Below, piece by piece: positions 1 through 12,100 of a DNA stretch of 64,000 bases. Under the pieces are notes generated by a model. That model did not search any database. It saw nothing but the letters and a program-made list of their open reading frames with translations, and was not told the DNA's origin. Source of the stretch: Paralichthys olivaceus (Eukaryota; Chordata; Actinopteri; Pleuronectiformes; Paralichthyidae); contig NC_091102.1 in NCBI RefSeq assembly GCF_024713975.1, positions 18,635,001-18,699,000 on the forward strand, read 5' to 3'. Position 1 is the first letter of the stretch; each line of letters opens with the position of its first letter. The translations under genes were made by a program, and so were the position numbers.

Positions 1-3000
1 TGCGAATGATTGTTTTCATTAAATCAGGATAATCTCCATTGAAGATGGGATGTGCAAACCAGCCAATGAAGAACTGCAGCATAAATCACATGGTCAATGA
101 TTATTACAAGTCAACAGGTTTTTTTCTGAGCTTTAATTTACCTGACACCTAATTAACCTTATTTTTTGTAAAGATGTAAAAATCATTAAAAAGTGGCAGA
201 AATATTTCCTATGTCTACTTGTCTACCTGCAAGTAGCGCTTGGTTGAGTCCACGTCCTCCTGTTTATATGGGTTCCGTGGCTCCACCCAATCAGAATTAA
301 TGGTAATGGAGATGACGCCTCCATGTGCTGCGCGGTACTTGTCATTGTAGAGGTGCCAAGCCTCAGCATGGGCCTTGATCAGGTTGTGAGCCGCAACATA
401 CTGCTTACCCACAATGCCTGAAACAGTTGAAGCATTATTAACTGTATACTTTTAAGAACATTCAACATCATACAGAGTAAAACTAAAACAGCTAGCTTCT
501 TATTTCAAGCTTATACACATTTCTGTAGGGAGAGTTTCTCACATTCACTTCACAAGTTTAAATTAAACTATGTTGTATCTGTCTAAAACTACTTTTGTGT
601 ATACATAAAACCTTACTTTTATTAAAGATGTTTCACCGGTTTTGTCACAGTCACTGCCCATGTATTTCAAAACAATGTTGTTTTATTACCTGGAGCAAAG
701 GTACCATATCCATAGCCAAGGTTTGCGACAATGTATGGTTCATTCAGAGTGATCCAGAACTTCACTCTGTTTCCAAGTCGTCTGAATAAAACATCAGCAT
801 AATCTCTAAATCTGTTTACAATTGTTGCATTCTGCCATCCCCCTACTTTCTGCAAAGCCAATGGAAGGTCCCAGTGGTATAGGGTCAACTGAAAAATAAA
901 AGAAAGAATATGATTACTGTATTACAGTGCACTTCTTACACAGGGGATTTTTTTCTCTTTGGCACAACATTTAATTTTTTTACAATTACTTCAAGCCAAT
1001 CAACGCCAGAAATGAGCAAGTCCTAAACATGGTAAATATCAGTGTTAAAGTCAGGGACCTAATTCAATAATATCAACTGCAACACTGCTTACCTGTGGCT
1101 GAATGTTAGCAGCTTCCAAGGCATCCAGTAATCTATGGTAGTAGTTCAGTCCAGCTTCATTGATGTAGTTGTTGGTTCCATCAGGAAGCACCCTGGGCCA
1201 GGATACGGAAAAGCGGTAGTGGGATACCTTTAACTTCTTCAGCACCGCCACATCCTCATTAATCTTATTATAACTATCACAAGCAATATCCCCATTGTCA
1301 CTATTGCTCACTCTCAAAGGAGTATGGGCAAACTTGTCCCAGATACTCAATCCCTTTCCATGTGCTCTCCAGCTCCCTTCAATCTGAAAGGCAAAAAAGT
1401 GTTATTGTAGCACTGCAAAATACCTCAAAGTTGCTTAATTAATATTAAGAACATATACATCAGTGTGAAGCAATCTTCAACAATGTACTGGCATTTCCTA
1501 CCTGGTAGGAAGCACTAGCAGTGCTCCAGTTAAAATGTGTGGGAAACGTTCCATATAGCATCTTTTCATCATCTGGTAATGGGAAACCATTGTCCCTCAT
1601 GACCTGGTAATAATAGTGAGCTGATCGTTTGGGTATCCTTGGACGGTTTTGATTGGTGAAGTCCACATAGTGCAGCCCGAATCCAACTTTGTATCCATTA
1701 AGCCACTCAAAAGAATCCATGAGAGATGTTGCTATATATCCATTCACCTTCACACCATCAAGATTATGGGCTGCAGACAGTACAAGTACAGGTAAAGACA
1801 ACATTATTAGCTATGAAAAAAAGTTGATGTTTGTGGAAGGGTGGCCTACATTTTGTACTATATGATTCCAAAGAATAAGGTGACTGCTGCACAGACCAAC
1901 CATATGGCATTCAGCATTTGTCATTTCATTCAGGAGGACAGAGACACAGATTATATCCTCAAAATGCTTGATTATCGGATTAACAAATTTAATTTTCTGA
2001 AAATCTAGAAACTGATGTGTGTACTTACCCTTCAAAGCCTCATCAATGTAAGTTTTGTGGAAAAATACCCTATCTATGTCATCAACTGTGATCGTATTGT
2101 CTGTGGCTGCTCCATTCTCAGTAATGTAAATCTCTGGATCTCCATACTCTTCTTTGATCCAGTTGAGGAGTCTTCTCAAACCCCAGGCAACAGCTCTCTG
2201 GTTACCGATGGCTGTAGTTGGTGAATCACTTTCCTCTGCTTCTGACAAATCTCTGTCATATTCATAAGAATGAGGTGTGAGCCTCAATGTAGCGTGGCTT
2301 GCAATCCTTGTGGTGTAGTGATTTATGCAGAACATGTCAGCAGTTCCCCTGATGAAGCTCTTTTCTTCTTCAGTAAAGGAAGGAAGTCTTGACTCTGAAA
2401 GACCTTGGAGTTCACTTTTGTTTCCAACTTGCCACTTCATTGCATCAGGATAGTCACCATTCTTGAAAATAGGGTGCGCAAACCAGCCCAGTTGGAACTG
2501 CAGAGCACGGTCAGCTGCCACCACTTCTCTGGGAACCGTAACATCTTGAGGCTCTATCCAATCAGCATTGAGGGCAATGGACACTAGACCACCTTGGGAT
2601 GTCCGATACTTATCATCATATGTGTGGTAGGCCTTGGCATGAGCTTTAATCAGGTTGTGTGCAACTCTGTATGGTGCAATTCCTGGATTTTTAACATTTG
2701 GCGGAATCTGTCCAAGTCCATATCCTGACCATGCAATTGTTTGAGGCTGGTTGAAGGTCATCCAAAACTTTACTCTGTCTCCAAACGTGTTAAAGCAGAA
2801 GTCACAAAAGTCATTAAATATATTAATCATGTTTACATTGTCCCATCCACCAATGTCCTGCAAAGCTTGAGGGAGGTCCCAGTGATAGAGTGTCACCATG
2901 GGGGTAATGTTATAGGCTAAGAGACCATCAATGAGTCTATTGTAGTAATCAACACCATTCTGGTTCAGGGAGGTACGCCGACCATCAGGAAAGATCCTGG

Positions 3001-6000
3001 ACCAGGACAGAGAGAATCTGTATGACTTCACCATCAGAGCTCGCAGCATGTAGAGGTCTTCATCAAGTCTGTGGTAACTGTCACAGGCCACATCTCCATT
3101 AGGATTACCAGGAATATTGCCAGGTTTGTGGGTGAATGTATCCCAGATGCTGGGCTTCTTTCCATCTGCATTCCAGCCACCTTCAATCTGATAAGCTGAT
3201 GATGACACTCCCCACCTGAAGCCTTGTGGGAAGACACCATAGTGGTAGAGTTTTCTCTGAAAATTGGTTTGATTAGAGAATTTCCTCCAGACACCCTTGG
3301 CTTGTGACGGGACTGTGGAAGGTGGCATTGAGGAAACTTTATTTGACTTCGTATTTGCATTATCTGGTGCATGAAAGAACGTTTTTTTGGAAGCAAAACC
3401 ATTTTTCTCGATAACTTCAGAGTAAAAGTAGGCGGACTGCTTTGGAGTCCTGGGTCTGTCGGGTAGATCAAAGTTGACATGGTGGAGTCCAAACCGTTCA
3501 CTGTAGCCTTGTGGACCCTCAAAACCATCCATGAGTGACTGGACAGTAAACCGCTGAACATTTACGCCATCCAGTTGTATAGCTGTTGAGAGAATAGAGA
3601 CACTGAGCCACAAAACCATTTAAAATGTTTTCTTCTTATCATTATTATTAATATTTACAGGGTACAAGACACAAACAATATTTTTATAATTTATCTATCA
3701 CTTAACCATTGATTTGTACAAAAGATGTATCTAAATCACTAACAACACAGGTGACAGTATCCACTACTACCAACAGCATACCTTTCAGGGCCTCATTGAT
3801 GTAACTCCTCATGTACTCTATCCTGCTGGTATCATTGAGAGTGTCCCCACTGTACTCGCTAGGCATCCCATTCCCAGTTATGTGGATAGGCACTTTAGTA
3901 ACATTCAAGTATTCTGTGGAAATGTAGTTTAGAAGCCTTCGAAGGCCCCATGGTGTTGAATATATCCAGTCAGAAGCTGTAGAGGACCATGATGGATCCA
4001 CATGAGCATGGAAATCACCAACTCCCTGAGGACCAGGGGTGCAGCCACCATCACTGTTGTTGACCAACCGGGAGGTATAATGGTTTAACCCTAAAAAGTC
4101 TGCTGTTCCATGGATCCTCTTTCTGTCTTGAAGAGTGAAAACTGGAAGCCTTGCAGGCTCAGAATTGGGACACACTTTTCTTTTCTCTTCAATTTGAGTC
4201 CTGAGTGTTGCAGGATAATCTCCATCTACAAATATGGGATGTGCAAACCAGCCCAGCATGAACTGCAGGTAGCGATCTGCAGCTGCTATGTCTTCAGGTC
4301 TGGAGGGGTCCATGGGCTCAGCCCAGTCAGAATTCAATGCAATGCCCACTTTCCCTCCTTGTTTCATTCGGTACTTGTCATTGTAGACATGCCAGGCCTC
4401 AGCATGAGACTTGAGTATATTGTGAGTGGCCTGCAGAGATGGAAACAACTGTCAGGTAAATGTCATGTGACATATATTTACATGTATTTATAGTATAGTA
4501 ATGACTGTACATTCACCTGATAGGAGGCAACCACATAATCCTTTACTCCAGGGGGGTGCTCACCAGTGCCATAGCCAGCATGGCTCACCACCCAGGGGCT
4601 ACTGAATGTGTTCCAAGTCTTGACCCTGTCTCCAAACCTGGAGAAGCAGAAGTCTGCATAGTCCTTGAAGGCTTCAACAATGGAAGTGTTGGTCCATCCA
4701 CCATGATCCTGGAGTGCTTGAGGCAGATCCCAGTGGTAGAGAGTGACAACAGGTTGTATGCCAGACTCATTGAGTGCATTGATCAGCTTGTCATAGTAGA
4801 GAGCCCCTTTCTCTGATTGGCTGCCTCTGTGGCCTGAGGGGAAAATACGGGCCCAGGAGATAGAGAACTGGTAGGTGTTGACATGGAGACCTCGCAGGAG
4901 GTAGACATCATAGTCCACCTTGTAGAAACTGTCACAGGCTAGATCAGCTGTCTGATTAGCAAAGGCCAGGCCTTCATGACCAAAGCGATCCCAAATGGTC
5001 TCCCCCTTCCCCCCTTCTGACCAGCCGCCTTCAACCTTGAAGGACTCACTGGAGGTGGCCCATTGGAAGTCTGCAGGGAAGGATTCGCTCAGGAAAGCAT
5101 CTCGCTGGGCTGAGTTCATTGTGGCAAAATTGCTCAGAGTTTTGGAGTAGGTTTTGAAACTTGATGAAGTTTGGAGATCATTTCTATTGTAGGTTTCCTC
5201 CCCTTGATGTTGTTTTCTTAATATTGAGAACATAAGACATTAAAAAAAAATTAGATGGAGAAATGTTGATGCACTTCCTATTTAACTTAAATTGTGAATT
5301 CTATACACTACGTTCCAAATATCTCAAAAAAATGAATTTGCTTTCATTTTGTATCTGAACATATTGTTTGGTGTTTTGTGCTTCACAAATCAAACAATGA
5401 CACATTTACTCACACATTTTCAATGTGGAATAAATACTTCACTGTCTAATTGAACTACATACCTGTTTGGGACAGAGTCAGCAGGACGTAACAGATCCAC
5501 CATGTCCAACCCAAGAACACTTTGTTCTGCATTTCTCAGCACTGTGAAAGTATAATGATAATATATTACACAGAATAAATCATATATCATATTCATGTGT
5601 CCTTCATTGCCATAAAAATAATGACAGAATCCTTGAACCATTTGCATTTTTCACAAGATGATAGAAATAATGTGCCATCAGTTTTATTTATGAATAAAAA
5701 AATGTCTAAACTATGACTGAGGCAAATAAAAGTGTTCATCTCTTATATAATTCTGTTTTCAACTTAGAGTTTGAAGGGAACTAAAGCAAACAATATAATT
5801 AACTTATCTCTGTTCAGGACTCTTCAAATGAAAGATTACCTTCTAATATTTTGGTATCAGACAGGAAGTGATAAGGAGAACAGCCATGGATGTTCAACTC
5901 GTAAATGAGAACCGGTTTCTTTCCACACTTTCCCTGAGAAAACAGACACATTCAGTTCAGGTGAATGCAGCACAGATACCAGATTAAAACTGTGAGGGCG

Positions 6001-7558
6001 GACGTACCATGACATTTTTCAGTTCTTCAGCCAGGTTGTGCTCAGCGGTGCAGTCATACTGAACTTTAACAGACAGGAAATCTAAGTATTTCTGAAAAAG
6101 ATGCATGTGTGAGTGTCGGGGTGCGGAACTCTTTTCTCACATATAAAGATTAACTTCACACATTTATCAAACACCTTTATCTATTAGGAGGCACCTTGAA
6201 ATATGCGTTATATTAGAATGATTGCTGTGTGTTTTATGTGACTGTGAGATCGTACCTGTTGTTGGGTTTCACAGATGATTGGGATTTTACTGCCCTTTAC
6301 CCCAACTGATACTTTTCCTTCTGCAACAAATTACAAATTAATTCTGTTGTCAGTTTACTGCGTCCAAATCACATTCTCCTTCCCATTGCATTAGCACTCT
6401 CCTTATCATGACCTTAGGCACATACGGATAACAGATATGAAGGGGCAGTATCTCAATAAACATTGCCATAATCATTGTGCATATAATAAAACTGGACAAC
6501 TGCAGCACAGCAGAATATCAACGCTCTCGCAATATGATTAAATATCAAAGGAATAGTGCTTTGTCACTGATACAGTCATGGGGATTGATAAACACTGTAT
6601 TAAAGAATGAAAATACAGATTAACTGGACTTGAACTAAACTTAATTGGTGTTTAGGTGTCAAATAACCAGTAAAACTACCTAAATAATTCTCTATGCAAA
6701 GATAAAGAATCTCAGTTTCTCCAGCCACATGTGGTTTCTTGGCTTTGTATGTTTGGAACAGGCACAAGAGTGGAGGGAAACAATAAAGGCACATAAATAT
6801 TTTTATCAATTGCAAGCCCTCTTTTTTGAACAATGACTGACCAAATATTTCCCCTTTTCAATATTTTTCCTCCTTCTATACAAACTACAAGTTTTACACA
6901 AGAACTCAGAACATTAATGCTCTCAACTAAACACTGATCTCTTACCTCTCCCGGGAAACATCAGGTGGTAACGGCGATAGATTCTGCTGTGTACATCAAG
7001 AGCGTTTTGCAGCTCAGCACCTGTTAGTTCATCCAAGCTGCTTAGTGTCACCCATGAGTCTACCAGCTCTCCAAACTCCCCAAACACAAACTCTGCGTAC
7101 TGCTGAAACATGTCCACCAGCTCCTGGCTCTCCCAGCCTCCATACCCTGACCTCAGAGCCTCTGGCACAGTGGAGCCATGAAGAACAACCAGAGGCTGAA
7201 GGCCTGACTCCAGCAGCTGGCTCAGCAGGGTCTGGTAACAGGTCACCACAGCCTGGTGGGGCTGGCTGGGGAGGCCTGTAGGAAGAAGCTGAGCCCATGA
7301 CAGTGGCATCTTGAAGTGGGTCACCCCTCTGCTCTGGAGGTACTCAAAGTACTGTCTAGAACCAGGAGGTATGGGCTGACCGCAGTCAAAAGTGTCTAGC
7401 AATTGTCCTTCAAATACTTCTTCATTCAGTCCTTTCACCTGTTCACTAGTCATGGGACCTGCAAGGAACATGGCCTGCTGTTGATCGTCATGTCTCTGAC
7501 ACATGCACCCATACAGAGCTATCAAACACAGAAAGAGCAGTCTCCCCGGTGATGACAT
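1..7558 (-). CDS. lct: Lactase-phlorizin hydrolase paralogue, copy A (exons 1-13, 3' end beyond window)
   Basis: Multidomain brush-border glycoside hydrolase family 1 (GH1) protein. Exons by GT/AG sites and phase (minus strand): 6946-7558, 6256-6320, 6008-6091, 5840-5933, 5463-5541, 4517-5216, 3782-4430, 2029-3582, 1502-1770, 1093-1383, 690-888, 227-417, and 1-73 (cut). All phases join without a stop, giving about 1,620 codons. Start chosen at 7558 ([20 protein letters not shown], a signal peptide) because a TATAAA lies 47-52 bp upstream; an in-frame ATG at 7576 is less likely. Order: signal peptide, truncated GH1 domain I (exons 1-5), domain II (exons 6-8), domain III (exon 8), domain IV (exons 9-13, incomplete). 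Domain II has FSSP and ITGNG where GH1 enzymes have NEP and ITENG; domain III has TFNQP plus intact ITENG; domain IV has intact TLNEP. Exon count and the 1,554-bp exon 8 match the vertebrate LCT layout. The domain IV nucleophile and membrane anchor lie outside the window, so an intact 3' end cannot be shown. Confidence 0.93.
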
Positions 7559-7604
7559 ATTGTCGATGGGAGGCAAAGTGTTTGAGCCCTTGGCTAGCTT
7601 ACAA

Positions 7605-7610
7605 TTTATA
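7605..7610 (-). promoter_or_regulatory. TATA box of lct copy A
   Basis: TATAAA on the minus strand, 47-52 bp upstream of the ATG at 7558. It places transcription start near 7575-7580, which favours the ATG at 7558 over the in-frame ATG at 7576. A TGTTTAC forkhead-like motif lies just upstream (about 7617-7623). Position and sequence are seen directly; function is inferred. Confidence 0.5.
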
Positions 7611-7623
7611 GTTGTGCTGTTTA

Positions 7624-9135
7624 CAAGCTTGAACTTTCAGTCAAGCCAGAGTTTCATAACGTTCACTAGTGTAAGCTGCTGTTGGTATATGAGTGGTCGC
7701 AGCCTTGACTGCTCCTGATAAAATGCAAAGGGTCAAACAGGGAGAAGAGATTTATGAGGGAAGGGAACAAATATCTGTGCAGAGGTCAAAGAGAAAAATC
7801 TGGATACAAATATTATGAGAAAATGCGGATCTTATAAAGCATTCTTGGAGGCAGGGATTGTGTTTGGGGAGTCCCTGCAGGTAAACACTATATAATCATC
7901 ATATTATTAAGAGTAATCACTGTTGTTGGTTTGGATTTGAATTGTTCGGACATTGTGGCCTCTTTATAGGACTCATCTGTCAACAGCCTCATCTGCAGTG
8001 ACACCTTGTATATCTCTGTATTATTTTTTAAAGAAACAGCAGCACAAGTGATAAAACAAGTAATCGCACCTGTGAATTCAACAGCTTGATAGGAGTTTTG
8101 TATTTTGTATTGTTACATTTATTAGAGATAGACTATATTATATGTAGAAAAAATGTTTTGAAAATTGTAGAGATTGTTATTGTCAACCAAGGTGAGCCCC
8201 ATGGTTGTGAATTTAAGAGGACATAATAATCCTAGGACAAAGGTTTCAGGATCAGGTAAATCTGACAGTGACAGATGTTGGGTGTACTTTACTGACTGAT
8301 TGTATTTTAATTTGACAGGAGAGAATGTTATAATGTACACAAATCGGAATTTAAAATGTTTTTTTTTAAATATTTACATCTGTGCATGACACAGCATGGA
8401 TTAGAGAGATATTGATAACCATCTATCATTTTTTTATCATTGTAATTTGAATGGAGGCTGAGTTTATTATTTCCAAGGAGGGGGTTAATTTGAGTCTGTT
8501 GTTGTTGAGGCAAAAGCTGCTTCATCATTTTGGAAAATACATACTCAAAAGACCTGTTGAAAAATCTATAAGAAATTTTCACAACTGCTGATTTAATTTG
8601 GAAAGATCTTCATTAATTACACATGCAAATCAAATCACAAAGAATGTAAACATTTGTGTAGGATGAATAGGTGTTCCTCTCTCAGCCAGCTTTGTGTGCA
8701 TGCAAATATATTAGATTACAATTTATATACAAATAAAAATATATATTTTCAAATTAGCGATTTTACTTTACTGTACTTGAGTTTGTCTGAAACAAAGAGA
8801 AATACAAAACAGCTAGGGAGACAAATGCAGGCTCCACTTGAATGAAATTGTCACTAAACTTAACTTTTAAATTGTCTCTCACCCTTTAAATTTAAACTAC
8901 TAAAACCGTCTAAAACATTTGTACAAATTGCAACAGCATATTTCATGGTCTTCAGACGCGAGTACATGTGAGTCCAGAGTCTTTCTGACTATCACAAAGC
9001 TGCAATAAAATTAGTTGCACCACGTGGATGTGATATCGATCTTGATTGTCTAACGTTGCGATAAGGAGAAAACATTATTGCTTTAAAGATCTTGGCTATC
9101 AGTGGATAATATCAGTCCATCCTTTTCCAGCCACA
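7624..9135. other. Intergenic spacer between the divergent lct copies
   Basis: About 1.5 kb, AT-rich, with no convincing coding exon. It must contain the promoters of both lct copies, since their start codons face away from each other. Short reading frames here show no recognisable domain. No inverted-repeat similarity between its two halves is evident by eye, so the two promoters appear to have diverged even though parts of the coding regions are nearly identical. Confidence 0.7.
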
Positions 9136-12100
9136 ATGGAGAACCTGTTGTGGCTTCTGTGTCTGTTTGTCGTGTGTGTGTGCGAGTGTTGGAGCAGTGG
9201 GGTGAATGGACAGGAGGACTTCATGCTCCTTGCTGGCCCCCTGAACAAACAGCTGGCGAAGAACGCGGACAGTGAGGTGAATGATGCTTTTGACTGCAGT
9301 CAGCCCATACCTCCTGGTTCTAGACAGTACTTTGAGTACCTCCAGAGCAGAGGGGTGACCCACTTCAAGATGCCACTGTCATGGGCTCAGCTTCTTCCTA
9401 CAGGCCTCCCCAGCCAGCCCCACCAGGCTGTGGTGACCTGTTACCAGACCCTGCTGAGACAGCTGCTGGAGTCAGGCCTTCAGCCTCTGGTTGTTCTTCA
9501 TGGCTCCACTGTGCCAGAGGCTCTGAGGTTACGGTATGGAGGCTGGGAGAGCCAGGAGCTGGTGGACATGTTTCAGCAGTACGCAGAGTTTGTGTTTGGG
9601 GAGTTTGGAATGCTGGCACACTCATGGGTGACACTGAGTGACTTAGGTGACGCTCGGCGTGATTGGGAGCCTGTGGCTGATCCCCGGCCTCTGCAAAATA
9701 TCCTGCAGCTCCACAGGAACATTTACAAGATCTACCATCAACATTTTGGTGCAGAAGGTAAGAAGATATGATTTACTGACATAGTTTGTATATATTTTTT
9801 CGATGCTTGAATTTATATTTGAATTTATTTACAGGAAAGCCCCTTGAGGTATTGCATCTCAAATAAACTAGCAAAGAAAAACAGCATAGCAGAAAAAATA
9901 GACATTACACATTACAAATCAGTTACAGTATTGAAGCACTTTTCAAAGCATTAACAGGTTGTTAATATTAAGCCATACTAAATAAGCTATGTGATTCATT
10001 TCATTTTAAATGTGTCTTGAAAATCCTCTAAATTAAAATAATTGTTTTTTGGCCAACTGATACTCATACCATTCACCTCATTACATTGCTGTGTGCTCAG
10101 ATTCCATGTGTAGACTATCACGCCCGTGTCAGTAATCAGTTGAGCTCAATAAAAGAAAAAGGACTATTTATGCAACGCTGAAAAGAGATTGAAGTCTACC
10201 ACGTGACTCAGCAGGTGCAAATCCAATATGTGTCTGCATAAATTATACTGATGTTAACATAAGGCTCATATGTTCACAGGGGGACGTCTGTCAATTGGTT
10301 TGAGAGCTAGTGATGTGGAAATGATTCCTCAGATTAAAGATTCAACGATAGTAAGCTGCACCTTTTATCTTCCAGCACATACTGTATTACCTGACCATTA
10401 CCTTTTATATTTCCATCTTCTTAAGGTGCTGTTCTATTGTATTTTGACAGTTTTGAATCAAAATAAGATACATGTTTTCAATACATGTACAAAAACATGT
10501 AACTAAGAGAAATATCACTATATTTTTAATGGATATTATGTCAATCCTGAATTTTACCCGCATTAATGGGAGAAAAATAATTGATAATAAAATATATTGT
10601 TGCTTAAGAATAAACTTCTGTATTGGAAGAAGATAGATACTTCATTGCAATTTATATTTATAAAAGATTTCAGGTCAAGACAGCTTAACTGCACGGAGAC
10701 TCCCAAGGGAACTTCATCCTATCCACATGTAGTCAGAGTCATGTCAGAGTCCTTATTTCAAGATAACACTTTTAAAAAGAAACAGTGGTTAATGTATTAT
10801 AGTTTTTTTTTCTCATTCCTTTTCACATAACTTTACTGCTACTACTCATGTAAAGCTTCCATCACCACATACCTTCCCACTAACCAGTATCAGTATTGTA
10901 CTTGGTAGGTCTGACAGTGTATCTGTAACAGTGTTTAGAGTAAGTCACTAATGTGTTACCTGTACAAGCAGTTTTTCATTAAGGGACAAGAGTGTAATAA
11001 CATACTGTTGTGTGTCTCAGATGGATTTCTTGTCAGTCCACACTGAATATAACTGTGCCTCAACATCCAATTTTGCAGATGAGATGAGGAGTTTACAGGT
11101 ACAGTGATCAACACAAGCTGTTTCTCTTCAGTTTGCATTTCACATTACTCTACAACCACATGCATGTTACGTTATGTTGTAGATGTCCAGTGGGAACTTG
11201 CCTGTACTGATATACAAGATGACAGCTCATGATTGTTCTTACAGTCAGTTCCAGCTCCTTGGCAATTTCCTGCAAGGTAATGCCATTACAGCTCAACTAA
11301 TAGGCCTATTACTTTGTTATTTAATTTTCCACTTGTGCTTATCTTTAGAAACAGAAACCAAGAACATGTAGAGGAGAATATGCCTTCATATGGGTATAAG
11401 TAAAATTACTATGGCTTACTCTTATCTCCCTTATTCGATTAGTATAAATATATAAATAAATCCTGACTAATACTCGCTTTTTACTACCTTTTTCTCTATT
11501 CTGCCCCTCCAACAGGATCATATTAGGTCAAATCAGACAAAGTCTGTGACAATTTTTTTGTTTTTTTGAATTTATATCTGTAACTGCAGTTCTAATACCA
11601 CTGTGGGCAGCTGCATACATGCATACATGTTATCAAAACAATAAAGCTCCAGTAAAAACATTCTGCTTCAGGTTGAAATCAGTTTAAACTTTAAACATAG
11701 TCATAACACAATTTGCATTAAAAGATTATAAGTAACAATCAAAACTAGTGTCAAAACTATTTTCATCAAGGCATTTTCAATAAGCAAATAAGATAAACAG
11801 GGCAACTAGATGAGGCTGTACTGTTGTAAACTGTAACATTGTAAACCTTTATTGTACAATAATCATAAAAGTTTACTTTCTTGGGCTCTAACAGAGTGTT
11901 ATCATATGACAGTGATTTGTGTAAATTGTTCATGCTATAGACCAGTAAAAGATTTACAAGGAAAATCATGACCAGCCTTTGGACTTTCTATTTATTAGTT
12001 CATTCATTAAGCTACACACAAACAGCTAGAGTACACAATCTGTCTGACAGTCATTGTTTAATTTAAAAATTGTCATTACAACTGAACTGTGGTTAGATGA

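Noticed and set aside
1811-2028. Continuation of lct copy A exon 8 frame past the donor at 2028
   Set aside because: A proper GTAAG donor and the copy B structure place the exon end at 2029; the extension is intron.
3034-3561. 175-aa frame antisense-phase to lct exon 8, with a counterpart at 14074-14601
   Set aside because: Shadow frames of the real GH1 frame. They stay open in both copies only because the sequences are nearly identical.
7559-7576. Upstream in-frame ATG of lct copy A (MPPIDNM)
   Set aside because: Only about 29 bp from the TATA box, so it probably lies at or before the transcription start; the ATG at 7558 leads directly into the signal peptide.
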